From: Thysanoteuthis rhombus
Lineage: Eukaryota > Mollusca > Cephalopoda > Oegopsida > Thysanoteuthidae
Direction of reading: 5' to 3'
Length of the DNA stretch: 64,000 nucleotides
Assembly: GCA_963457665.1 (NCBI GenBank)
Contig: OY735207.1
Coordinates: 47,550,196-47,614,195 of the forward strand
Below, piece by piece: positions 53,745 through 64,000 of this stretch. The first letter of the stretch is position 1. Each line of letters begins with the position of its first letter. The position numbers and the translations under genes are program-made. The notes under the pieces are model-generated. The model was given only the letters and a program-made list of their open reading frames with translations. It did no database searches and was not told the origin of the DNA.

Positions 53745-55700
53745 TTTTTAGATTTGAGGTTAGAGGATGGATTTTTTTCACTTTCAGGGATCAAAATCCT
53801 GGAAGGAATTTTCCTTCTATTCTTAGGGGTTAAAATCGAAAAGGGAGATATTTTTTTCTCTTTTTGGAGGCAAAATTGAGGAGGTACGTTTATTGTCCCT
53901 CCTATGAGCAAAACTTGAAGAGGAGTGTTTTTTTTGCTTTTGGGGCTCCAAATCAAAGGGGATTTTTTCCCTTTTTGGGGTCAAAATCGTAAAGAAACTT
54001 TTTTTTTATTAGATGGAGGATTCATATTCGTTTTCAGTGGTTGAAATAACAAAGAGACATCTTTTCACTCTAGGGGGTTTAAATTGCAGTGTAATTTTTT
54101 TCGGTTTCAGGGGTCAAAAATAAAGGGAGAGAATTTTTTCATTTTTTGTTGACGAGATCGAATGGATATCTTTGTTTTTCAATATCAGGAGTCAAGCTGA
54201 GGTGATTTAATTTTTCAACCTTAGGAATCAAAATTGATTTTTTCAAATTTGGAAAAGATGAGGATTTTCTCCCTCTTTTAGCGATCAAAATCGTGAGGTA
54301 AGGTTTAATTTCATGTTCAGAGGTGAAAATCAAATGGTATTTCATTTCACTATTTGAGATGAAAATCAAAGGGAACTGCTCTTTTATTTCTAGGTGTCAA
54401 AAGCAAAGGGTGATTAGTTTCAATTTTAGGGATGAAAATCCAAAGTTTTTACTGTAGTGGTCAAAATCGAAAGGGGAAGATTTTTTCCACTTTTGAGAGT
54501 TTAAATCAGGAGAGGCCATTTTTGCCATTTTCATGCATTAAAATCGAGAAGTTGTTTCAATCTTAGCGTTCATATCGAACATAAATTTTCATTTACAGTG
54601 GTCAAAATCGTGCAGGTGATAAGTTTTCCATATCTAAGGGTTAAATCGAGGATATTCTTTCTCTCTGTTATCAATCTGAGAGGAATAGTCTATTTTCATT
54701 TTTAAAGGTAAAAATAAAGTGTATTTTTTTGTTTATTAGTCAAAATCGAGTATTTTCTGTCTTACTTTCGAAGGTTAATATCGGGGGGCCTGACAATAAG
54801 GCGATTTTTGTTAATTCAAAGCGTCAAAATCGGAAGTATTTTAAAAACTTTTAGGGCCCAAAATTGTGGAGGTAGATTTTTTTTCCATTTTTGAGGGCTT
54901 AAGTACGAGGCAGAAGATTTCTTTTCTCTTTCTGGGGTAAAAAAATCGAGAGGATAATTTTTTCACTTTTAGGGCTCATAATCAAGGGTTCATTTTCCTC
55001 ACTTTTCGAGGTCGAAATCCAAGAAATTTTTTTATTACTTTTCAAGATCAAAGGGGAAGATTCTCTTTCTCACTTTTACACGTCAGAAATTGAGGCCAAT
55101 AATTTTAGTTCAATTTGCACTCAAGCAAAAGGGAAATTTTTTATTCATTCTCTTTCACTTTTATGAGTCAATATCTAGGGGAATCATTTAGAATCTTCTG
55201 GGTCAAAATTGAGATGGAAATCTTTTTCACTTTACCAGTCAAAATTGCGGGTAAGATCTCCCCACTTTCTGATGTCAAAATTGAGAGGTAATTTTCTCTC
55301 CCCTTTCAGGGATTGAATTTTGGAGGAATTTATTTTCAATGTTAAAAGGAAGAAAAATCGAAAGGGATGCTCTTGTTTCTTACACTTAGGAGTCAAAATC
55401 TTAGGGACTTTTTTTTCAATTCTAGTGGCCAAAACTGAGAAGGAACATTTTATCTCTTTCTGGGGTTCAAAATAATATGGGAGCCTTTATTTCACTTTTA
55501 AGGGTCAAAATTGAACAGGAAATTTTGCTCACTTTTAGGAGTCCAGACCGTTTTTTTCAGTTTTAGGTGTTCACATCAATATGGAACTTTTTTTTCAACT
55601 TCTGGGGTCAAAATCTTGGCTGAATTAGTGTTTTAATCTTGAGTGATCAGAATCTACAGGGGAACTTTTTTTTCTTTCAGGGTTCTAAATTGAAAGAATC
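53745..55700. repeat. Degenerate minisatellite, period about 35-40 bp, nearly 2 kb
   Basis: The phrase GGGGTCAAAATCGAGAGG and its variants recurs around 50 times, each followed by a T-rich run and CACTTTTAG-like sequence. Examples of the start phrase lie at about 53787, 53826, 53864, 53976, 54110, 54224, 54283, 54461, 54601, 54826 and 55013. Minus-strand open frames read 12-13-residue repeats of the kind ILTPKNRRKIPS and ILIPESEKNPS. Units are strongly diverged, so the array is old or unconstrained. Confidence 0.85.
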
Positions 55701-55969
55701 TCGAGGCATCTATCTCTCCATTTCATTTTTGGACGGCAATTTACTCCCGATAGGATGGGTGTTAAGTTCAGTCTTTTTAATGTGCTGTGCTCGATAAATG
55801 TTATACCGTAACTGCAGCATAGAATACAGAAGAAAAACGAAAAAAAAACTAATTTGAATAACAATGGCCTGTCAAAGATATCCAATCATTATTTACTGTA
55901 TCAGAATGAATCGTTGGGACGAACGTTAAAATAAGTTATTTGCAACGTAACAGGTACATTTTACAATAA

Positions 55970-55970
<1 letters not shown>

Positions 55971-56000
<30 letters not shown>
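55971..56000. repeat. (TC)n(TA)n microsatellite
   Basis: Short TC run followed by a TA run. Confidence 0.9.
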
Positions 56001-56209
56001 GGATCATATACCAATTTCCTAATAAGTATACATAATGATCTTTTCAAAAGTTTTTTGTGTCACTTCAGTCACTTATTTTCTAACACCCGTCAATGTAATT
56101 CATGTAATTTCCTCCAGTGTCTTTTTTTCGTCTCCCGTATACTTTGTTATTATTGTACAATGTATAAATTGTCTCTTGTTGGGTTCACCAGTTATATACA
56201 TATATGACA

Positions 56210-56610
56210 CTTGGAGAAGGACGTATAGTCCAACCGAAATAATGAATGTGTTATATTGCTTTGACAATTCATTTGGAAAGATCTCCCGTGATCCCAAAAT
56301 GAATGTATCATTTGGCGTAGACAGAGTTAGTAGAATGAACAATTAGAGAGAATTGAGCTGCAGCAGGAATCGAACCTACAACCGGTACTGTAGGTGCTTC
56401 AACGTAGCATTGCTCTTATCGTTGAGGTAACCTGCCACCGGTAATGCAGAGACCCGAATTCCCGCTTCAACTCCAAAATTCTCTTATCTGCCACACAGTT
56501 TCTCAAGGTAGACAATTATATTACAAATAAATGTATATTTAAACCTGACAGAAATAATCATAAATGCGTTATATTATTTAACCTTATTTGAAATGATTTC
56601 CCGTTCGGTA
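56210..56610 (-). repeat. tRNA-headed tandem-type unit, locus 2 (one full and one partial unit)
   Basis: Box B GGTTCGATTCC is exact on the minus strand (56376-56366). The left-end block with GTTATATT occurs at about 56251 and again at about 56568, giving a period near 317 bp. The second unit breaks off at about 56610. Confidence 0.65.
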
Positions 56611-56870
56611 ATCTTTTACTTTAATGTTCAACCCACAATCCACTTATGTAGTAAACACCAGATCGTGTCCTTTCAATCTCAGCGGCCACATATACCAACA
56701 CCCACAGCTGCATTGTGTTTGCGCCAGTGCTCCCACCAAAGACATTGCCCAATAATTCTCCTGAGAAAAAGGATGATTTAGGATATATATATATATATTC
56801 ACTATCCAGAACCGACATCACATTAGATTAAAATTCTGATCCATCATACCCACATTCGTAACCCATTCAG

Positions 56871-57270
<400 letters not shown>

Positions 57271-57714
57271 AGATAGTGATATATTATCTTTAATACGTAT
57301 TCGAAATTCTGAAATTGTGTTAGTGCTGGGAATAATCTTTTTTTCATATCCTGCACAAAGCTTGATTCAAATCGACATTGAAAACTCGGAAGTATTCATA
57401 AGAATCATAAATCAGTCTCTCTCACTTCTATCTCAAAAGTGAATCATTTTTATTTAATTTATCAATTAAATGAATCCAAGTAAAACTGGCAAGAATCGAC
57501 GTTTTAACGAAATCTGACAAACCAATAAAAAAAATCCCTGCCAAAAATGCTGCAAAGAATAAGGGTCTTGGCACCAGGAAGAAGCAGGTCGTGAGATCAA
57601 TGTCAAAAGAATATGCATGACTTTCAGAGTTATGTTGATCGAAATCAACATACTAGCAGTTATAAAATGTCTGCTTTATCACGAAAGACATATAATATAA
57701 AAGCGAACCAAATG

Positions 57715-58175
57715 GATATCCCACCCACTCCTAAATCCTTCCGATAGTCCCTTATGGATCTGGAAGATGAAAGCTAGCCAAGCGACAGACCTCCAAACTG
57801 AGAAGCATGCAACGCACACATGAGAGAATCATGCTCGACCTCACATGGAGAGATCACAAGACAGCACAACAAATAAAGGGAAAACAGGAGTCAGGGATAT
57901 CATGGATCGAAATCATATCACATAATCTATCAGAAAACCTAAATGTCAACGGGCAGGTCATGTTGTAAGAATGGCAAACGACCGATGGACATCACGACTC
58001 ACAACATGAGTCCCCAGATATAACAAGCGAAACCCAGGCCGACCGAATACAAGATGGAAAGATGGACTAAACAAAATCAGAAAATACTGGCTCTGAGACG
58101 CCATGGCAGAGAAATATGATGGATCCTGGGGTAGGTCTATGTCCAACGAGGAGCGTTTAAAGACTGATGATGATG
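57715..58175 (+). mobile_element. RTE-like LINE 3' end, diverged
   Basis: The plus strand encodes broken pieces of the RTE C-terminus (RSMQRTHERIMLDLTWRDHK-like, then RANDRWTS-like, then a WKDGLNKIRKYW-like run) and ends in GATGATGATGATAATGATGATG (58146-58170). It is more diverged than the copies at 31.9 and 37.3 kb. Another retroelement begins within 200 bp downstream in the same orientation. Confidence 0.8.
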
Positions 58176-58300
58176 ATAATGATGATGTCTTGCCGATAAC
58201 TCTGAGAGCACTCGGTAAATATGTGGATAATAAAAATGAAAACGATCAAGGATTGCTCTTTAGAAAAAAAAACAACAATACAACAGCAAAAATCATGACA

Positions 58301-58358
58301 AATAATAATAATAATAATAATGATAATAATAATATGAATGATAGTAGTAATAATAGAT
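58301..58358. repeat. (AAT)n-rich microsatellite
   Basis: AAT units with GAT and AGT interruptions. Confidence 0.9.
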
Positions 58359-58359
58359 A

Positions 58360-59105
58360 AGTTTCAAAAGGGGAATCTTCCAGGGAGACTCGCTGTCTCT
58401 CTTACCATTTGTTCTAACTATGATATCACTCAACAGAATCCTGAAAAACAGCAAAGGATACTAATTTTCCAAAACAAAAGGAAAAGTCAACCACCTGATG
58501 TATATGGACGACATAGAATTATTTGCAAAGAAAACAGGGGAGAAATCGAGACGCTGTTCAACAAAGTGGAGACAACGGGATAGAGTTTTGAATGGAAAAT
58601 GTGCAATAATGGTAAAGCACAAATGAAAGCTCGCAACGGCAGAAGGAATCAAACTCCCTGACAGCAGTAAGATTAGTACATAGACTGTACAAAAGACTGA
58701 TACAAATACCCGGGAGTTTTTGAATGTGACACGATAAAACGGGACGGAGAAAAATAAAAAGAGAATACCATTGAAGGATAAGTAAAATGTTAGAAACCAA
58801 ACTAACAGCAAGTACATTATAAAAGTAATGAACGCATGGGCTATATCGGTAGCAAGATACACAGGACCAATCGTTGGATGAACAAAAGAAGAACTCTAGT
58901 CAATGGACCAGCAAAAAATGAAGCTTATGACAATGCAGAAAGTCTTGCACCCCAAACACAACACAGATATAATTTACGTGAAGAGAAAAGTGATACCAGT
59001 ACGAATGGGAGTCAGTCTTGGATAATGGAAACCATAAATTACTGTGAGACTTTGACGTCCAAACGGACCACCCCATCCAAGCGAGAAGACCGGACCAAGT
59101 AATCG
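58360..59105 (+). mobile_element. Non-LTR retrotransposon reverse-transcriptase fragment with YMDD box
   Basis: Broken plus-strand frames encode a reverse transcriptase from the palm onward: a GDSLSP-like region damaged at the start; HLMYMDDIELFAKK, with YMDD at 58501-58512; then a GxxCxxM-like segment, a YPGVFE-like segment, VMNAWAISVARYTGPIVG (TGA in place of Trp), MDQQKMKLMTMQKVLHPKHN and IIYVKRK. This order is typical of a LINE family widespread in invertebrates whose RT reads YMDD(L/I)KLFAKN...LVRYSGPFLKW...ALHPRDD. It is a different family from the RTE copies. The copy is inactive. Confidence 0.75.
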
Positions 59106-59401
59106 TGGACAAGAAGAGAAAAACCTGCTAAATAATAGACGTGGCCGTACCTGCAGACCATACTGTAAAGAGGAAAGAGAGTGTAGAATCTATTTTCTGT
59201 CTAGAACATCCCAAGTAAGAAATCTTCGATACCTTACGCAGGAATTTTTTCCCCTCTGAAAACTAGTTCATTGTTTCATTATTCATAAGAGAAAGATAGT
59301 TGTTCACAATAATAATTAAATTCAGGGACGATTTCTCTACGGAATTGGCTTCACACATCATCCTTACATCTCAAGCGTTTGCGTAATTGCAATTTAATTA
59401 T
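59106..59401. other. Intergenic; nothing recognised
   Basis: No feature seen. Confidence 0.5.
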
Positions 59402-59890
59402 GAATTGCGTTATATTTTACAGAAACTTATTTGAAATGAACTACCGTCGTTACACTGTTAAAATACCATTTAATTTAGACAACGTAAATAGAATACATAA
59501 AGAAAATGGGGCTGCTGAAGGAATGGAATTGAACCTACCACCGATAGTGTAGCCACTTCAACATAGTGATGCTCTCACCATTTAGCTAAATGGCCACCGG
59601 TAATGAAAAGACCAAATAACTGCTTTCATTCAAAATTCTCGTCGTGTTTTTCTCGGTCTATTCGTCTCTTTCAACGCGACAGATATGTATTTGAGAAAAT
59701 TGATATATTTGGTTGACAAAATGAATAATAAAATGTGTCATCTCATAAAGCAATTTGTTAAAAATGATTATATCGTTAATATATCACTCGATGAGAGCAA
59801 CGTAAATGAAATAAACAGTTAAAGAAAATAGGGCTGCAGCCGGACTCGAACCTGCCACCGATAGGGTAGCCACTTCACGGTAGCAAATTT
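59402..59890 (-). repeat. tRNA-headed tandem-type units, locus 3 (head-to-tail pair)
   Basis: Two consecutive minus-strand units: box B copies at 59535-59525 and 59852-59842 are about 317 bp apart, and the first box A is at 59588-59578. The junction around 59690-59710 reads continuously from one unit into the next, so this is a true tandem and not two independent insertions. Confidence 0.75.
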
Positions 59891-59899
59891 GATTTGCAA

Positions 59900-60110
59900 G
59901 CACTCATTTGCTCTGTCTAGCTCAATGGTAAGAACATCGCTACGTTGAAGAGGTTACCATATCAGTAGCGGGTTCGATTCCTGTAGCAGCCAGGAATTTT
60001 CCTTAATTAATTAATTAATTGTTCATTCTATCTATGTTGTCTAATTTGAGTGATATTTTAACCGTGTAACGATGAGGTAATTACCATTGAAAAATTTCTC
60101 AAACAATACC
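59900..60110 (+). repeat. tRNA-headed unit in opposite orientation (head-to-head with the pair at 59.4 kb)
   Basis: The plus strand has box A TAGCTCAATGG (59918-59928) and an exact box B GGTTCGATTCC (59971-59981), followed by the unit body to about 60110. It faces the minus-strand units with only about 10-30 bp between heads. A short TTAA repeat (60003-60019) lies within it. Confidence 0.75.
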
Positions 60111-60749
60111 GTCGTTATTTGACCGTGTGGGTAAAAGTTGTAATAACTAACGATTTCTCAGGTTTCAATAATAATTAACAATTTACCGTCTATTACATAC
60201 TATTACGCATACAGATTAAACTATATGTGTTTGGCATCATTTTTCATTTGTTACTATTATTTGGATATCAACAAAATGTTTTGCAGACTGTGAGAAATTG
60301 TAATACCGTGCACAATTAGGAAATTGTGAAGGACAAGACAAGGAACGGTTTTGTGCAAGATTTGAATCTTTATTTATACAAAAAAATCTGAATTATGCCA
60401 TTGTGTTTATTTTTTTGACTCTTTAATTGAATAATTGATTGATGCAAGGCAGGTGGGGGTAAGGTCACAGTAACGCATACCTGGGAAAGTTATATATTTT
60501 TCATTATGATTTATGGCCCAGTCAAAAAAGATTTTATCAAGAAGTTTAACATTTAAAGCTATATTTAGGACTGTTCAGAGTATCATTTTATGTCGATAAA
60601 CATACTGAAAGTTCACCACAATTCACTTTGAAGGGAAATATCTTATTAAGCGAGATGTATGGAGCGCTTTTTATTGACATGTCAGTTGGTACAGTGCGGG
60701 TAAGATTTTTTTGAAGTGCGAAATATTGTCAAAACTTGTATACTGTTGG
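60111..60749. other. Intergenic; nothing recognised
   Basis: No feature seen. Confidence 0.45.
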
Positions 60750-62175
60750 ATTTTTCGATGATCTTCTACAGAACATCGGAAGTCACACGATCTGGACAAA
60801 ACTTTTACCGCCATTTTCATTTCAAAACGGCTACCATAAAAAAAAATATCTAAATTTGCAATATAGTACGATTGAATAATTGGAATTTTGGCCAGAAATG
60901 ATCCAAACGAAAGAATAAATGTGGAATCTCACTCACTTGTAGATTTCTTGGTGTTTACTTATGTAGCTGTAGGATACGCACGATTTGACTATAACGGCGT
61001 CCGCCATTGTTATTTCATCATAGCGATCATGAAGAAAAGAATTTATTGTATAGATTAATTCAAACAGAATCCTTCAAAATATCAAAAAATCGGGAGAACA
61101 CGCGTACAGAAGGTCGGTTTAATGACCTTCATATGGATATTTTGAATAAAACAACGCAAACAATCTTTATTTCAGAATTATTGCCATAAAAAAGGCATAA
61201 TTCACAATATAACACTGTAAACTGATTGAAATTTCAACCAGAATTGGAAAGAAAAGAAGTGCAGAAACTCTCAAACTAAAGCTCTTTCATATGGGAACAG
61301 CATACACATGATCTTATAAAAACGGCTGCCATCTTTATTTCAACATGGCTGCCATGATAAATACAAAATTTGCAATATAATTAATTGAAATTTCTACCGG
61401 AATTATTCAAAATGAGAAAAAGAAACTAACAAAAACTAGCTTCCTGGTAGATTTGATCACACTCTTTCATAGAGAAACACGCTACACTATTCAAATAAAA
61501 CTGCAGCCACTATTTTGAAAAAAAATGGCTGTCATTATAAATATAGGAATAGAGACTAAATTGAACTTCAACCAGAACTGTTCAAAATATCAAAAATGTG
61601 TGAAACCCCACATACCGGTAGGTTTTTAACGCTATTTTATATAAAAACAGGATACACATTAACTGGCTGAAACTGTAACCACCCTAAATGACTGCTTTAA
61701 AATGAGTTCACAATTTTTCGCTGTCGTAAAATTGAAATTTCATCCAGAATTGTTCAAAATGTGGCAAAAGTATGAAAAGTTGTACTCTGGTAGATTTCTT
61801 TTGATTTTCTTACATCCAAATAATAAAAAAAAAAGGATACACATGATCCGTCCGAAACTTCTCCGAAATCTTCATTTCAAAATAATCGTCATACAAATTT
61901 ACAAAATTTGCAATATACATTATATTAAATTTCTACTAGAATTGTTCAAAATGTAAAAAGAAGAGCGAAAAATTACATTCAGGTAGATTGTCAGTGATGA
62001 GAACAGAATACACATTTTCTATCTAATATTGCTACAACCTTCATTCTTTTGACAAGAATGCATTTGCGTAATGGTAGATTTTTATGCCGTCTTATATAAA
62101 ACCAGGATAGTCATGATCTGACCAAAAGTGGCTGTCATCTCCATTCCAGAATGGCCGTCATAAAAACCAGAATTC
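60750..62175 (+). repeat. Degenerate satellite array, period about 165-190 bp, forward orientation
   Basis: Eight or so units; a CAGAATTGTTCAAAATG-like landmark lies at about 60900, 61074, 61240, 61405, 61581, 61755 and 61945. Other landmarks are ATTTGCAATATA, GGTAGATTTT, AGGATACACATGATC and a CATTTCAAAATGGCTGCCAT-like block. Units are roughly 70-80% alike by eye. Confidence 0.85.
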
Positions 62176-62234
62176 GCAATTTTTCACTTAACTGCTAGAC
62201 ATACATCAACTAATCAAATTATTTATATTTGTAG

Positions 62235-62339
62235 ATACTGTGTAAACTGATACGTCTCCATGGACAAGAGATTGAATTGATCATAAATGGAATCAACACT
62301 GCACAAGAATTTGAAGCTCAACTCTCCAGAATCTGTTAA
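62235..62339 (+). CDS. Candidate terminal exon of unknown gene (34 codons and stop)
   Basis: After TTTATATTTGTAG (acceptor-like, AG at 62233-62234) a frame is open for 34 codons to TAA at 62337-62339. Its end reads QEIELIINGINTAQEFEAQL, an amphipathic, natural-looking sequence free of low-complexity bias. I do not recognise the protein. No clear poly(A) signal follows closely, and no upstream exon of the same gene was identified. It lies in the gap between two opposed satellite arrays. Confidence 0.3.
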   Translation: MLCKLIRLHGQEIELIINGINTAQEFEAQLSRIC

Positions 62340-62794
62340 AAGAGATCTCTTATAGTTTTGGCACGCAGATAGTTGTAAAGAATACAGAGCTGCAGTCGTA
62401 ATTCAGTCTACATATTGGGACTTTGTGACGTGCAGTCAGTCCTTTCCAGACAGTGAGCCTGACCAGAGGTTTTAACATCTGACTGGACAATAATTGTAGT
62501 TTATTAACGCAAATCTGAAAAATAGCGGAGCTATTTCACAATATTCATTCTGATATAGAAGCCTCACATCATTACTACAACAAATCAGTCATCGCCAAAT
62601 ATGCCTGACTATTGTATTTGCTTGGCTATACAGAAAAATGACATTTGTACGATTTTTACAAGGGTCTGTCCTAAGTAAAAATGATCGATGATCATAGCAA
62701 CAAGCTTCATTGCCTGTCTTATCGTTGCTTGGTTTACTGCATGCAGTTAGTTCCATGGAAAGGATACAATAACGAATGTCCCAGATTTGTGCTG

Positions 62795-64000
62795 TCTTTA
62801 CACAACATAACATAAAAATGTCTACCAGAATGTTAGTTTACACACATCTTTCTCTCCATATTTTGAACAATTTTGGTTGAAATTTTAACTGATCAGCTGT
62901 ACTATTACGTAAATTCAATTTATGTAAGTCATTCAAAAAATAACCGTATGCTAGTTCTCACACTTTTACCATCCTTTGAACAGATATGGTTTAAATTTCG
63001 ACATTTTCTGTTTCATATTGTGAATTTTCTTCATGAAAACCGTTTTGAAACGGAGATAATGGTCTTATTTTGAGCGAGATCGTACGTACCCTCTTTTCAT
63101 ATCAATAATGTTACAAAATATATTAGTATACAAGTTTTCACGATTTCTTTGATATCTTGAACAATCCTGGTGGAAATTTCAATTAATATGGATTGCAAAT
63201 TTTCTTTTTATAGAGCAGCTATTTTAAAGTAAAGGAAGTAGTCATAATTTTAGTCAGATCACGTCTATCTTGACACTATATGAAAAAAACATAAAACATT
63301 TATCGATATGCAAGTATCCCCATTTTTACGCATTTTGAACGATTCCTATCGAAATTTCAATCAATTTATTGAAAATTTTGTTTCTTCGAAGTGGACATTT
63401 CGAGATCTTGTGAGATAACGCGTGTCTTGTTTTATAAGAAAGAGCGCCAAAAGACCTATCATGATACGATTTTTCATACATCTTCCTCAATCTTGATAAT
63501 TCAGGTTGTTTTTCTTTATCTTTATATTACAGATTTTTTTCATGGCGTCGTTTTCAAATAGATATGGCAGTCGCAGTTTGGGTTAGATCGTGTGTATATT
63601 GTTCCCATATAGAAAGTCATTATAAAATCCATCGATATGCAAGTCTTCACAATTCTCTTTGATTTTAATAATTTTTTCATGGCAGCTATGTTGGAAGATG
63701 GGAACCATAGTTTTGATCAGATTGCCTGTATCCTGTTTTCATATATACATCTACCAGCATCCAAGTTCTCACATTAATTTTTTTTCCATATTTAGAACAG
63801 TCTAGGTTGAAATTTCAATTAATCTATATTACATTTTCTTTATAGTGGCCCTTTTGAAATAATGAAGGAAGCCATCAGTTTTGGGCTGATCGTGTGAATC
63901 CTGGCTTTTTATGAGGGAGCATAAAAACTCTATCAGTATGCAAGATTTCACACTTTTCCCCATTCTGAAAAATCGGCTTGAAATCTCACCTAATCTGGAT
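62795..64000 (-). repeat. Same satellite family in reverse orientation, running off the window
   Basis: Reverse-complement landmarks (TTTTGAACAATT.TGGTTGA-like) lie at about 62864, 62975, 63158, 63335, 63492, 63660, 63793 and 63963. On the minus strand the block order matches 60750-62175. The array continues beyond position 64000. Confidence 0.85.

Noticed and set aside
59910..59990. A real tRNA gene on the plus strand.
   Set aside because: Box A and an exact box B are present, but the acceptor and anticodon stems do not pair properly and the unit recurs in tandem with a long shared body, so it is a tRNA-derived repeat.

Overview
This is animal (metazoan) genomic DNA: AT-rich, intron-bearing, and crowded with (TA)n, (CA)n and trinucleotide microsatellites. 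Its retroelements are of invertebrate type: RTE-like LINE 3' ends, Penelope-like elements with GIY-YIG endonuclease, and tRNA-headed short repeats. The mix would suit a marine invertebrate, possibly a mollusc or cephalopod, but the sequence does not settle the taxon.

Layout. (1) 1-4220 holds the only gene I can name: the 3' end of a plus-strand PDE9-type cGMP phosphodiesterase, with a catalytic-domain exon (519-752), the next exon (2925-3023), and a probable short terminal exon (from 4016) followed by AATAAA at 4195. RTE fragments and a CA/TA microsatellite sit in its introns. (2) 4.2-31.8 kb is mostly non-coding: scattered tRNA-like heads, an approximately 70-bp minisatellite, a diverged direct duplication (10.8/12.8 kb), a 134-bp hairpin, a long GAA tract, nested RTE copies, and a few unrecognised coding-like stretches (8.4-10.2 kb, 29.6-29.9 kb). 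(3) 31.8-39.1 kb is dominated by a large inverted repeat with about 1.45-kb arms (33058-34509 and 37357-38801), each arm joining an RTE 3' end to the same roughly 0.9-kb sequence with a tRNA-like head. (4) 40.6-45.3 kb carries two broken Penelope-like elements. (5) 47.5-49.3 kb carries two copies of a short retroposon whose body encodes a hammerhead-ribozyme fold; one copy keeps the whole core and the other keeps the tRNA-like head. (6) 51-60 kb has a hAT-like remnant, a roughly 37-bp-period minisatellite (53.7-55.7 kb), tandem units of about 318 bp with a tRNA-like promoter, and two more LINE fragments. (7) 60.7-64 kb has two arrays of a roughly 170-175-bp degenerate satellite in opposite orientations, separated by about 0.6 kb that holds a small exon-like frame.

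Apart from PDE9 there is no gene set acting together. The strongest candidate for something little described is the tRNA-headed retroposon with a built-in hammerhead ribozyme (47638-47692, minus strand; decayed sibling at 49100-49270). Everything was read by eye; no database or folding program was run.
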